Below, one piece after another: positions 17,001-28,200 of a stretch of DNA of 35,296 bases. Under the pieces are notes generated by a model that saw nothing but the letters and a program-made list of their open reading frames with translations, was not told the DNA's origin and ran no database searches. The translations under genes and the position numbers were made by a program. The stretch is from Spirochaetes bacterium ADurb.Bin110. GTDB lineage: Bacteria; Spirochaetota; Spirochaetia; Treponematales; Rectinemataceae. The stretch covers positions 1 to 35,296 of the forward strand of contig MWDY01000169.1 of NCBI GenBank assembly GCA_002070755.1, read 5' to 3'. Numbering within the stretch: position 1 is the first letter of the stretch; every line of letters begins with the position of its first letter.

Positions 17001-17485
17001 GCTTCCTTTAGGGCATCGCAATAAGCGCGGTATCTTTCTTCGGCAGAAGAGTGCTGACGCGGACCTGCAATGAAAGCTATACGCCTTCTCTTGTGGCTTC
17101 GGATAAAATGCTTGACAAGGGCTTTCATGCCCGAATATGCATCAATGCCGACGAAAGGCTGTCCATCGATTTTAAGGCCAAAAGTAACCATTGGAACATC
17201 AACGGTATCTATGAGAAAACTCTCGACAGTTGATTCTGTTGCATATCCGCTCAAGGTGGAAGCCCAGCATAGGGCAGAATCTATATTCGAAGCCTTAGCA
17301 TAGCGATATACGCTGTTCCTCATATACTCAAAGCCGCCAAGGGCATTTAGCCTTCCGCCCGGTAGCACAAAGAGAATGCATCGGTGAGATTGAGCCGCAG
17401 TTATAAGCTCTGGCCATAGACCCCGGGCTGCGCCAGTGTGCGCGGAGGCAAGAAGAAAGGCAATTCTAGGATAATGTCCATGCAT
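14096..17485 (-). CDS. Giant LacI-sensor / pseudo-histidine-kinase / AraC fusion regulator
   Basis: This 1129-residue soluble protein has several parts. Residues about 6-290 form a LacI/periplasmic-binding-like sugar sensor (HSSAEERYRAYCDAL; FDALCTASDLLAFEAG; PIGGFNDSEESRIFSPPLTTV). Residues about 400-545 look GAF-like. Residues about 555-770 resemble a HisKA-HATPase region: the H-box SHEIRTPL becomes SREIQSSI with Arg569 in place of His, and DPKQLERML (Asp668) lacks the catalytic Asn of the N-box. Residues about 775-1000 look like weak receiver folds. Residues about 1015-1115 are a clear AraC DNA-binding domain with both helix-turn-helices. It lies upstream of the permeases and divergent from the polygalacturonase gene, so it probably activates both on sensing a pectic sugar without phosphotransfer. 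Domain limits in the middle are estimates. Confidence 0.8.
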   Translation of the reverse strand: MHGHYPRIAFLLASAHTGAARGLWPELITAAQSHRCILFVLPGGRLNALGGFEYMRNSVYRYAKASNIDSALCWASTLSGYATESTVESFLIDTVDVPMVTFGLKIDGQPFVGIDAYSGMKALVKHFIRSHKRRRIAFIAGPRQHSSAEERYRAYCDALKEAHIAYDSRLVCLDTPWSEGRRAMLDLIDERGLVPGKDFDALCTASDLLAFEAGMVLRERGIEIPSNMPIGGFNDSEESRIFSPPLTTVKMPFTRQVLSALRLLIDMRNGNPSDDILLKTKLIVRSSCGCVPKAFQMAGSTRVKARRSLPPSLIEAFSASLVSRKNNSFFEYLEQIFNEDRASSSYETGETGMLENMLTALRLEFLSRASTRDEIDRTERLIHQAMVALGLSKERKHEYLLWKEKEDEQKLNLFNQELLCAKDIQSIIRAAAAHLPGLGILSGYLATKDKQGNLMFKGGYRKSKDTPYAEMIYPRPSREAIPRACFLPERIMPTEPGAYFILPLFYESTDLGHLVIQAADIDPSLYEEIRSILSSALRGVKLFEEGDEARKRAERAEKSMSDIVSVISREIQSSIEAFDKISMPGATSVQGLEALRLKELVRYLIDLSQAKSESVLTRAVLFDPYRLCARWAQNQLKANKASAEGTNRGESRFVCAPPSSVYPLLFGDPKQLERMLTIVVQLLEEAFFIEELEISIVPSIQSCELRLSSAHRIPKETMTSGLNRIEKDIRFELAKQICLLHGGHILFSHERAVLLVRIELPYPTVGGSIHNIPNREAEICVIGPQGSSQHLPCGFLDRFCGKIIPYNSIFQESISPSQRVLLYLDSAEIDHESSAALSFILDKERFQNAECFIAQSTSSIMETRLENKPTDVSGFLRSVLVSDSPSAILILGSEASLHREIPYIRYVAQRPGIRLVACTSAEAFEAASNRWRPVLFLILEPTILKNQEFSTLLQRFPSVPLMSICRSFGAKEEWAGIIQRPHTVFCNTGEIFSEVLANLIQRSLEGKKFLPSPTGGIVAEAIFYMNKSYNEQISRWKMASYLNTSEDYLSRIFHTQMGISLWNYLAKLRVQHAIGLLYSTGAGLAEIADLTGFQDEAYFCRVFKRIAGATPGSFRSISFLDVRKVQESD

Positions 17486-17586
17486 TCTTTTAGAATTGTG
17501 GGCTTATCTTATAGCAGTTGTCAACATTCTTTGCTTATCTGCTTACAAAAAGACAGAAAAATCCAATTAACGGCCAATAAACACAA

Positions 17587-17627
17587 TTGAAGCCTTATCG
17601 AAACTCCTCTATAAATTTTCATTATAG
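17587..17627 (+). promoter_or_regulatory. Promoter of the polygalacturonase gene with overlapping inverted repeat
   Basis: TTGAAG (17587-17592) and TATAAA (17610-17615) are exactly 17 bases apart and lie about 35 bases before the start codon. CTATAA (17609-17614) and TTATAG (17622-17627) form an inverted repeat across the -10 and start point. The 165-base gap is shared with the divergent fusion-regulator gene, whose own promoter I could not place firmly; a TTGACA on the minus strand near its start lacks a matching -10. Confidence 0.5.
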
Positions 17628-17650
17628 AAAAGGATAGAAGAGGAAGCTCG

Positions 17651-19024
17651 ATGATAGTGGATATCGAAGAATTCGGTGGCCTAGGCGACGGATGCACAGA
17701 CAATTCAAAGGCCTTTACAGATGCGATCGCTGTCTTAAGAGAGAGAGGCGGTGGAACGCTCAGGATGATGGACCATGCCTATCTCACCGGTCCTGTTGAG
17801 CTTTTCAGCAATATCAGCCTAGAAATTGGCAAAAACACCACATTGAGCTTCGTTCCCTACATGAACCGTTACTCCCCAGTCCTAACCCGCTGGGAAGGAG
17901 TTGTCTGTTATGGCATGCACCCGCTTATATTTGCAAGAGAAAGCAAAAATATAGAACTCAAGGGTGAAGGAACCATCGATGGAAATGGTCAGCAATGGTG
18001 GGAAGCCATGAGGCGCAAAAAGAGAGAAGGACAAAACAAACCCATCGAGCCCTTCGAAATGGAGCTAGCAGAGCTAAACAAATACAGCGGTGGTCAACCC
18101 TCGGGAGGTGGAGGCAGAGAAATGCAGTTCTTGCGGCCGCCTCTCGTCCAATTCTTTGGGTGTTCGGATGTCACCATTGAAGGCCTCAAATTTCAAAACT
18201 CGCCATTCTGGACCATTCACCCTGTATTCTCGAATCATATAAGCATTCGCAACATCTCCATACAGAACCCTTCTGATGCGCCAAATACCGATGGCATCGA
18301 TATCGACTCCTGCAAGGATATCTTGGTAAGCGGTTCGACGATCGACGTGGGAGACGATTGCCTTGCAGTAAAGGCAGGCTCTGGAGAACAAGGAATTAAG
18401 GAAGGCAAATCTTCGGAGCGTATCGTAATCCGCGACTGCCGCTTTAAGCAAGGGCATGGCGGTGTCGTTATAGGTAGCGAAACGGCAGGAGGCATCTACG
18501 ATGTGGTTGTGAGCGAGTGCTCCTTTGAAAGAACAGACCGAGGTGTGCGGATCAAAACAAGAAGAGGCAGAGGAGGCACGGTCAGCAGACTTAGATTTTC
18601 CGACCTCAATATGAAACAAGTCCTATGTCCTGTCGCTATAAACATGTATTATCGATGCGGAGCTAGACCAGAGGAATTCTCGGAACTCTTTTCGCTGGAA
18701 TGTCGGCCCGTCAGTGCTTCTACTCCCCATATCTATGATATTGAGATAAGCAACCTAGAAGCCCAAGAATGCCGTGCTTCCGCTGGATTTATCATCGGCT
18801 TGCCCGAATCGCCAATAGAAAAGCTGCACATGCATGGTTGCCGAATCGATCTCAGTAAAAGCGAGATTGTGGCTCCATCAGAATCCGAGATGTTCGAGGG
18901 CCTACCTGAAACCCAAGCGCGCGGAATTAGAATAAGGCATGCGAGCTGCGAATTCGATGGGCTTGAAGTTCTTGGCCTTCCGAATGGAGAGCCCCCAATC
19001 TTCTACGAATCTCCAGTGGATTAG
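17651..19024 (+). CDS. GH28 polygalacturonase, intracellular type
   Basis: GH28 enzymes are right-handed beta-helices that hydrolyse galacturonan or rhamnogalacturonan by inversion. All family motifs are present in this 457-residue protein: NTDGIDID at 212-219, GDDC with the two catalytic Asp at 235-236, GHGG from 268 and RIKT at 300-303. The beta-helix signature is also seen in EEFGGLGDGCTDNSKAF at the N-terminus, as in pectinases of the PehX/exo-acting branch. There is no signal peptide, so it would act on imported oligogalacturonides. GAGGAAG precedes the ATG. It is alone on the plus strand, divergent from the fusion regulator and the GH105/importer operon. Confidence 0.93.
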   Translation: MIVDIEEFGGLGDGCTDNSKAFTDAIAVLRERGGGTLRMMDHAYLTGPVELFSNISLEIGKNTTLSFVPYMNRYSPVLTRWEGVVCYGMHPLIFARESKNIELKGEGTIDGNGQQWWEAMRRKKREGQNKPIEPFEMELAELNKYSGGQPSGGGGREMQFLRPPLVQFFGCSDVTIEGLKFQNSPFWTIHPVFSNHISIRNISIQNPSDAPNTDGIDIDSCKDILVSGSTIDVGDDCLAVKAGSGEQGIKEGKSSERIVIRDCRFKQGHGGVVIGSETAGGIYDVVVSECSFERTDRGVRIKTRRGRGGTVSRLRFSDLNMKQVLCPVAINMYYRCGARPEEFSELFSLECRPVSASTPHIYDIEISNLEAQECRASAGFIIGLPESPIEKLHMHGCRIDLSKSEIVAPSESEMFEGLPETQARGIRIRHASCEFDGLEVLGLPNGEPPIFYESPVD

Positions 19025-19093
19025 GAAAACCTAGAAATAAGAAAGCCCAAAAACTTACATCGAATCCCCACTTGATCAGTAAGGCTTGAAATC

Positions 19094-20338
19094 TCACATC
19101 CATTTTTTCTTCTTGAAATAGATCAGTTCTGCTATTACGACTGCGGCCATAAATACTAGGGCAGCGGGATATCCCCAGGGTTTATTCAATTCAGGCATAT
19201 AGGCAAAATTCATTCCATAGATACCGGCTATGAAAGTTATCGGAATGAAAATGGCCGACAATATTGTGAGCAGCGTCATTACCCGCGACATGTTCGTATT
19301 TACTTCGCTCAGATGCAACTCGATCATCGAAGTCGCATGCTCGCGGTAGGATTCGAGCGCTTCTATTGCCTGCACGGTATTTTCATATAAATCGCGCAAA
19401 TAAGGGGAAAGCGAGACATCCATTTGGATGGATTCCGTACGGGAAAGCGCAGCGATAGAATCACGCACAGGCCATATGATTCGACGCATCCTCGAGAATT
19501 CTCGCTTTAGTCCCTGAATGCCATGGAAGAACTCTTGGTCGCTTTCGGAATCGGAAGCCTCTTCGAACTGCTCAAGCCTATCTCCCAACATTTCCAGCAC
19601 TATAAAATAATTGTCTACAATCGAGTCCAATAGCGCGTATAACAGATAATCTGCGCCATGCTTTCGCAGCCTCCCAGCTCCAGACATTATCCGATCGCGC
19701 ACGGCCTTAAAGCAGTCCCCTGGCTTTTCTTGGAAAGAAATCAGCAATTTACCTTTAAGGAGAAAACTCACCTGGTCGTATTCTATAGAGCCATCCTCAT
19801 TAGCTGTTATCATCTTGGTTATCAGAAAAAGATAATCATCGTAATTCTCAAACCTTGGTCTATGCTCTGTATTCATAATATCTTCGATTACCAAAGGGTG
19901 AATACCCAACATTCCACAGAGTTTCTCCACTATCCCACCCGAAAGTCCATTTATGTTTATCCAATTCACCACATTTAGATCGATTAGCGCAAGCAGCTCG
20001 CTTATATCCTCCGGAGTACGCATGACCGCGCTTATCTCATCGTAGCAATACAAGCAATAGGTTGCAAGCGTCGGCTCTGCATCGCCTATGTATTGTGGAG
20101 TGCCCGGCGGAAGACCGGCTGTTTCGACCGAGACACCGCTAAAGGGCAGCTTGGAAAGATGATGTTTCGATTTTTCAGATTTTGCTTTTTCGCCACTTGA
20201 CAGAGCGCTTTTATTGAGGATTCTATCGCCTGGCATGCTTTCTTCGGAAACTGCACTATTGCCATCGCTAATGCCAGAAGATACTCTTGAGACCGCAACA
20301 GGCTCACCATCTTCTTTTTTCTTTGAAAACCACTTCAT
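19094..20338 (-). CDS. corA: CorA-family magnesium/divalent cation transporter
   Basis: The C-terminal part has the CorA signature GMNFAYMPE followed by the second transmembrane helix and a basic KKKKW end. The first helix (LLTILSAIFIPITFIAGIYG) precedes it, and the long acidic helical cytoplasmic funnel includes MNTEHRPRFENYDDYLFLITKM. CorA works as a homopentamer in the inner membrane. The N-terminal 70 or so residues are low-complexity, Ser/Lys/Glu-rich and not part of the conserved domain. The start is uncertain: ATG 20338 has AGGAG only two bases upstream, ATG 20356 and TTG 20374 lack a clear site. It sits convergent to the GH28 gene and has no obvious link to sugar use. Confidence 0.9.
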   Translation of the reverse strand: MKWFSKKKEDGEPVAVSRVSSGISDGNSAVSEESMPGDRILNKSALSSGEKAKSEKSKHHLSKLPFSGVSVETAGLPPGTPQYIGDAEPTLATYCLYCYDEISAVMRTPEDISELLALIDLNVVNWININGLSGGIVEKLCGMLGIHPLVIEDIMNTEHRPRFENYDDYLFLITKMITANEDGSIEYDQVSFLLKGKLLISFQEKPGDCFKAVRDRIMSGAGRLRKHGADYLLYALLDSIVDNYFIVLEMLGDRLEQFEEASDSESDQEFFHGIQGLKREFSRMRRIIWPVRDSIAALSRTESIQMDVSLSPYLRDLYENTVQAIEALESYREHATSMIELHLSEVNTNMSRVMTLLTILSAIFIPITFIAGIYGMNFAYMPELNKPWGYPAALVFMAAVVIAELIYFKKKKWM

Positions 20339-20430
20339 ATCTCCTAGACTAGCCATTCGGGAGCACGGAAGCAAGCCTGAAAATTCTGAATAGTCTGCCT
20401 AAGTATGGCCTCTTATTCCGCTCATTTATG

Positions 20431-21402
20431 TTAATCGTTCCTTTTTTTCTTGGATGGACCTCTAAAAATCACGTCCCATTGCGTCGCTAACATTCCAAGC
20501 AGCATGAGAACCGACCCAATTATCGTGCGCAAGCTCGGAGTTTCGGATAAAAGCAGAATTCCGCCAAGGGTAGCGAATACCCCCTCGAGACACATTATGA
20601 TTGAGGAATGGGCTGGTGGGGCATCCCTTTGAGCCAATACCTGAAGGGTATAACCTACTCCCACGGAACCCAAGCCTCCATAGAGAATGGGAACCAGCGC
20701 TCCTAAGACGGCACTAGAGGATATTTGCTCGAAAATCATTGCAGCCACAAAAGAAAAAACCGAGCACCAAGCAAACTGTCCAGCAGCCAGCTCTATGGGA
20801 TCCAATCGCTTAGCCAAGTTGTCTATCACCAACACATGAAATGTCCAGAAAAGAGCACTTATGAGTACGAAAATATCCCCTGAGTTGACTTTGCCCAGCT
20901 CATCCGGTGCGCTCAAAGTATAAATACCGATTACTGCAAGAATAGCCCCAACCCAAGTTGGTAAACCTGTAGATCGCCCCCAAAGCATCCCCAAAATAGG
21001 AACCAGCACCACATATAGCCCAGTCAGAAACCCCGCTTTACCAGCCGTCGTATACTGAATTCCTATCTGCTGGAGAGATGCCGCAATAAAAAGAAAGCTA
21101 CCCGCCGCAAGAGAACCGTACAAGAATTGCCTTCGGTTGACATTAGCAGGGCATTCATCTTCATTCGGCAGGCTCCCCTCATCGGGCTCGGCTTTCCCAG
21201 CTGTATCCAAGCTTCTCGATTTATGCTTGCGAGCGTACATTATCAATGGAAACAATGAAATGCTCCCCAACGCAAAGCGAATCGCGTTGAATGTAAAGGG
21301 TCCTACATAATTCATACCCAAGCGCTGGGCAACAAATGCAAAACCCCAGATAATAGCCGTCAGCAAAAGCAATAGATCCGCTCGAATTGCGGTCTTGTTC
21401 AT
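20431..21402 (-). CDS. EamA/DMT-superfamily transporter
   Basis: The 323-residue protein has two tandem EamA repeats, each of about five helices. The first opens with ADLLLLLTAIIWGFAFVAQRLGM and the second with NSGDIFVLISALFWTFHVLV. An insert of charged residues (near 70-95) separates helices 2 and 3. The proline-containing ends of the repeats (VPILGML and SIIMCLEGVFATLGG) match the family, which exports metabolites or amino acids; some members import. I start it at 21402, where GAGGA lies ten bases upstream; a longer reading to 21507 would overlap the hydrolase gene. It follows that gene by 41 bases and probably belongs to the same operon. Substrate unknown. Confidence 0.85.
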   Translation of the reverse strand: MNKTAIRADLLLLLTAIIWGFAFVAQRLGMNYVGPFTFNAIRFALGSISLFPLIMYARKHKSRSLDTAGKAEPDEGSLPNEDECPANVNRRQFLYGSLAAGSFLFIAASLQQIGIQYTTAGKAGFLTGLYVVLVPILGMLWGRSTGLPTWVGAILAVIGIYTLSAPDELGKVNSGDIFVLISALFWTFHVLVIDNLAKRLDPIELAAGQFAWCSVFSFVAAMIFEQISSSAVLGALVPILYGGLGSVGVGYTLQVLAQRDAPPAHSSIIMCLEGVFATLGGILLLSETPSLRTIIGSVLMLLGMLATQWDVIFRGPSKKKRND

Positions 21403-21443
21403 GGTATTAGATTCCTCTATGCAGCTCTTGATCGACTCTAGTG

Positions 21444-23129
21444 CTAATTCTCTTTGTTCTTTGATATACTCTCTTTGAGAAAAAGAAGAAAGACCGCAGA
21501 TGTCCAAGCGAAAGCAGGATCGTCCAATCCCTTACCATCGATAGGGTCGAAGTTTTCGGCCATTCCTTCCTCTGAACATAGATCGACAAACCTTTGCGCG
21601 ATTCTGTTTGCCAGGCTCATTTCTCCAAGATGCCTAAGCGCATCGAATACAAGATAATTGACTGGCGCCCATATCGGACCTCTCCAGTATCCCTGCGGCT
21701 CCATAAAAGGAGAATCCAATGCTTCGCTAGCCAAACCAAAACGTGTCAAAAATCTATTCTCATCGGAAATATCTAAAATGAGCTTCTTGATTATCTTTTC
21801 TGGCAAGCGTGTGTACGCAACTATAGGCATGCGAAGAAGAAAAGAACCTCTATGTTCTATTTTTTCTCCTTCTAAGCCTTTTCGTGCAAAGAATCCACTA
21901 TCATCCCAAAGGCGATCCAGCATAGAATTAACAAGCGATTTTGCTAGAAATGTCCAGTTCTCTGCCTCATCGATATCATGCCCCAGAAGACGCGAAATCT
22001 CAGCAAGACAGTCGCACTGTCTAGAAAGGTATGCATATAGGTCGGGAGATTCGACAGGTCCTCCCTCCATAAACAACGTCGCATTATCCCAGCCTGAATC
22101 ATTGCCATGGCGGTAGATAATGGCCTCAGAAGGCAACCTGCGATATTTAAGCCAGAAATTTGTCGAGTTGGAAATCGACTTATAAAGATATTCGATCCTT
22201 TCAATCGAGGATTGAAGTATAGTTGGATTTCTCTTTATCATTTCCAGCAGAGTCCATCCATGAATGGGAGGCTTGCAAAAGCTGAATAATGAGAATCGAT
22301 CGTTGATAAAATCAGGATAGACTCCTGCTTCATGCTGGTTATCTGCAAACACCAATAATTGGTCTAAGGCAAGAGTGGACATGTTTTCAACCATGGCAAG
22401 TGCACAAAAGCAATTATCCCAGCTCCAAATATTTGTCATCCAATTCTTCGAGCTATATACAGAGCTGCGTGTGAGCTTTCCCTCAGGCCGCACAAAAGTA
22501 GACCAAAGAATATACGACGCCAGATCCTTAGCCTCGCTATATTGAGTTTCTAGCTCTGTCCCAGCGTAATTCTGATTCCATCTAGAAAATTCAATAAATT
22601 GCGTTTTCTTAGTCTCCGATTCATGAGGAATCAAGGCATATTCTCGAATAGCGGCATCTCCTTCGACGATATCGATCCGGATATATTCATTTCCAACCCT
22701 TCCCCATGGAGCATCGACAGAATGAACTGCATATCTCAAATCGACTTCGTAGACATGATCTTTTGCGCAACTTTGGATTAAAAATACTCCTCTGGCCATC
22801 TCTTGAATGAAATCATAGCGTGATCTATACATATCTAGCCTTAGACCCATGCCACAACATTCAATACTGATGGCATCGAAAGACGTGAATTTTAGAAGAA
22901 CATAACGATCCGGCATTTTCTTAGCGCAAATTCGGCATTCATTCTCATTCGCCTGTATTTGTTGCTCGAGTTCTTCTTTGCTCGAGAGAAGCTTCAATGA
23001 GAACATTTCACTCGGAATTTCATCTCCCCCTCCGACATCCTTCAAATAGGCAATACCATCTTTTCCGATTGTTACAGAGAAACGCGCTCCAAAAGCCGAC
23101 CAAGGTATCTTTGAAATATCCAGATTCAT
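21444..23129 (-). CDS. MGH1-type (GH63-like) glycoside hydrolase
   Basis: The 561-residue protein has an (alpha/alpha)6-barrel catalytic part from about residue 200 on, as in mannosylglycerate hydrolase, YgjK and GH63 glucosidases. WSWDNCFCALAM begins it, NDSGWDNATLF holds Asp348 at the usual catalytic position, EPQGYWRGPIWAPVNYLVF follows, and MAENFDPIDGKG carries Glu525, the usual catalytic Glu. The N-terminal 190 residues are a beta-rich domain with a CRIC pair. No signal peptide. It starts three bases after the LacZ stop and is clearly co-transcribed. Specificity (alpha-glucoside, alpha-mannoside or other) cannot be read from the sequence. Confidence 0.83.
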   Translation of the reverse strand: MNLDISKIPWSAFGARFSVTIGKDGIAYLKDVGGGDEIPSEMFSLKLLSSKEELEQQIQANENECRICAKKMPDRYVLLKFTSFDAISIECCGMGLRLDMYRSRYDFIQEMARGVFLIQSCAKDHVYEVDLRYAVHSVDAPWGRVGNEYIRIDIVEGDAAIREYALIPHESETKKTQFIEFSRWNQNYAGTELETQYSEAKDLASYILWSTFVRPEGKLTRSSVYSSKNWMTNIWSWDNCFCALAMVENMSTLALDQLLVFADNQHEAGVYPDFINDRFSLFSFCKPPIHGWTLLEMIKRNPTILQSSIERIEYLYKSISNSTNFWLKYRRLPSEAIIYRHGNDSGWDNATLFMEGGPVESPDLYAYLSRQCDCLAEISRLLGHDIDEAENWTFLAKSLVNSMLDRLWDDSGFFARKGLEGEKIEHRGSFLLRMPIVAYTRLPEKIIKKLILDISDENRFLTRFGLASEALDSPFMEPQGYWRGPIWAPVNYLVFDALRHLGEMSLANRIAQRFVDLCSEEGMAENFDPIDGKGLDDPAFAWTSAVFLLFLKESISKNKEN

Positions 23130-23132
23130 TTT

Positions 23133-26327
<3,195 letters not shown>

Positions 26328-27158
26328 CTATCCTTTCAGGGCTCCACTCATGCCTTCTATTATGTATTTCTGTGCAAATGCAAAGGCAATGATAGGCGGT
26401 ATTATCATAATTGTGGTTATCGCCATAATCGGAATGACTTGCATTTCATGCATGCCCTTGAATGCAGCAAGACCGAGAGGAAGTGTATATTTGTCTCGTG
26501 AGTTCAAGAAGACAAGCGGTCCAAGATAATCATTCCATACAGTCATGATATTGAGCACCGATATCAATATCAAAGGTGCCTTCATCATAGGAAGAAATAT
26601 TCGGAAATATGTCTGAAAATGATTTGCACCATCGATATGCGCCGCATCTTCGAAATCCTTTGGAATTCCCATTAGGAACTGCCGAAGTAGAAAAATATAA
26701 TAAGCGGAGCCAAAAAAAGCTGGCACTATAAGAGGTTTCAGGGTGTTTATCCACCTTAACAACTTAAACTCCATATATAATGGAATAACCGTGACCTCCC
26801 AGGGAATCATCATAGTACTCAATAAGATCATAAAAAGAATATTCTTTCCTTTGAAATCGAATCGCGCAAAACCATAAGCAACGAGAGAAGAGGAAATCAG
26901 CTGTCCCAGTGTCGTAAGAACAGTCACAAGAATCGAATTCTTGAGAAATGTAAAGAAAGGCTGCGAATTCCATGCGTCGACAAAGTTCCTTATCCTGAAC
27001 TCCGCTGGAAACAATTTAGGCGGATAGGCAAAAGCTTCGGCCTCACTTTTCAATGCTGTAAGAAACATCCATATAAAAGGTACGATGAAGTATAGGGAAA
27101 GCACTATCAACGCTAGATATGCAAGTATATTTCCAAGCCTAATCTTTCTGATCTTCAT
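26328..27158 (-). CDS. Sugar ABC transporter permease, MalG type
   Basis: The 276-residue inner-membrane permease has six helices. It opens with ILAYLALIVLSLYFIVPFIWMFLTALKS, has the EAA loop EDAAHIDGANHFQTYFRIFLP near residue 173-193, and ends GMSGALKG as is usual for the MalG/UgpE group. GAGGA lies upstream of ATG 27158. It partners the next permease and the binding protein; the ATPase, probably a shared MsmX/MsiK-type subunit, is not in the window. It is immediately upstream of lacZ, so a galactoside-type substrate is the natural inference. Confidence 0.9.
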   Translation of the reverse strand: MKIRKIRLGNILAYLALIVLSLYFIVPFIWMFLTALKSEAEAFAYPPKLFPAEFRIRNFVDAWNSQPFFTFLKNSILVTVLTTLGQLISSSLVAYGFARFDFKGKNILFMILLSTMMIPWEVTVIPLYMEFKLLRWINTLKPLIVPAFFGSAYYIFLLRQFLMGIPKDFEDAAHIDGANHFQTYFRIFLPMMKAPLILISVLNIMTVWNDYLGPLVFLNSRDKYTLPLGLAAFKGMHEMQVIPIMAITTIMIIPPIIAFAFAQKYIIEGMSGALKG

Positions 27159-27174
27159 ATCGCATTTTCCTCGT

Positions 27175-28110
27175 TCAGATATTCATTTTCGAAACTTCAT
27201 GCTCATAGAAAACCCATAGTGGCGAAGACTTGAAAATAAGAAGCGTGAGCAGCAGTATTATGATAAACATGAACCAGGCATTTGCTGCTGCATAGCCGAG
27301 CTTGAAATGTATAAAAGCATTCCTATATACATAGAGGCCATAAAAATACGTAGATTTGACAGGCCCACCTCTTGTAAGCAAGAGTACTAAGGAAAGCTCT
27401 TGCATCGCTCCTATTGTGCTTGTAATGAGATTGAACAGCAATGTGGGCGTGATAAGAGGCAAGGTTATCGAAAAAAATGTCCGAAAAGGAGAAGCGCCTG
27501 CGATGATTGCATCTTCGTAAATATCCTTGGGAATACTCCTTATTGCCGTATAAAAAATTAGCATCATCGTTCCAAGACTCCAAAGACTAGCTATTACGAT
27601 TGCGACTATCGCCCAGGAAGGATCAGAAAGCCAACGTGGTCCAGAAATACCTAGGAGCGAAAGCACATAATTTAGAAGCCCGTACTCAGGATGAAAAATC
27701 CATCCCCACATTATTGCGATAGCAACACTCGAGACGACCGACGGAAGATAGAAAATTGTTCTAAAAACACTAATTCCGCGCAAGGGTTTAGAGATAAGTA
27801 TTGCTAGGACAAGAGCCATAATAATATTCAAAGGAACAAACATAAGCATGAACTTTAGAGTGATGCCTATGGATTTCCAAAACTGATTGTCTTTTGTGAA
27901 CATCTCGATAAAGTTTCTGACTCCGATAAAAGTAGGAGTACCTATAACCGGCCAGTCGAACATCGTCATAACCGCAGAGAGCAAAAGCGGCCCTGCAGTA
28001 AAAACAATGAATCCAAAAACCCATGGAGAAATGAAAAGATAGGGAGCAAATCGATCTTTCCTTTTCGCTTTTCGCTTCCTAAGGCTGGGACTTGAATTAG
28101 TTTCTTTCAT
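27175..28110 (-). CDS. Sugar ABC transporter permease, MalF/UgpA type
   Basis: The 311-residue permease begins with a basic tail (SLRKRKAKRKDRF), then FAPYLFISPWVFGFIVFTAGPLL as first helix, and carries the EAA loop EDAIIAGASPFRTFFSITLP in the second half. It lies between the binding protein and the MalG-type permease on the minus strand. The ribosome-binding site is weak (GAGAAAAAG), and a strong hairpin separates it from the binding-protein gene, which fits lower expression than the binding protein. Confidence 0.9.
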   Translation of the reverse strand: MKETNSSPSLRKRKAKRKDRFAPYLFISPWVFGFIVFTAGPLLLSAVMTMFDWPVIGTPTFIGVRNFIEMFTKDNQFWKSIGITLKFMLMFVPLNIIMALVLAILISKPLRGISVFRTIFYLPSVVSSVAIAIMWGWIFHPEYGLLNYVLSLLGISGPRWLSDPSWAIVAIVIASLWSLGTMMLIFYTAIRSIPKDIYEDAIIAGASPFRTFFSITLPLITPTLLFNLITSTIGAMQELSLVLLLTRGGPVKSTYFYGLYVYRNAFIHFKLGYAAANAWFMFIIILLLTLLIFKSSPLWVFYEHEVSKMNI

Positions 28111-28160
28111 TTCGCTTTTTCTCTAATAGAGGTCTTGATATTAGATGTACTGGGAGGAAG

Positions 28161-28188
28161 AAAGCGGCTAGCCAAAACCAGCCGCTTT
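28161..28188 (-). terminator. Hairpin after the sugar-binding protein gene (attenuator or mRNA stabiliser)
   Basis: AAAGCGGCT and AGCCGCTTT form a nine-base perfect stem with a ten-base loop, starting about 13 bases past the stop codon at 28201. Reading the minus strand, it is followed by TCTTCCTCCC and not by a strong U-run. On the plus strand it would be followed by an A-rich/T-rich mixture. It separates the first gene of the operon from the permeases, so it likely serves to protect the upstream message or cut read-through. Confidence 0.65.
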
Positions 28189-28200
28189 TAAGCCCTGAGA

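Noticed and set aside
18074..18619. 181-codon minus-strand frame inside the GH28 gene
   Set aside because: It overlaps all the GH28 catalytic motifs in the sense direction and has no features of its own.
19021..19034. Small TAGG/CCTA hairpin after GH28 as a terminator
   Set aside because: The stem has only four to five pairs and no U-run; too weak to call.
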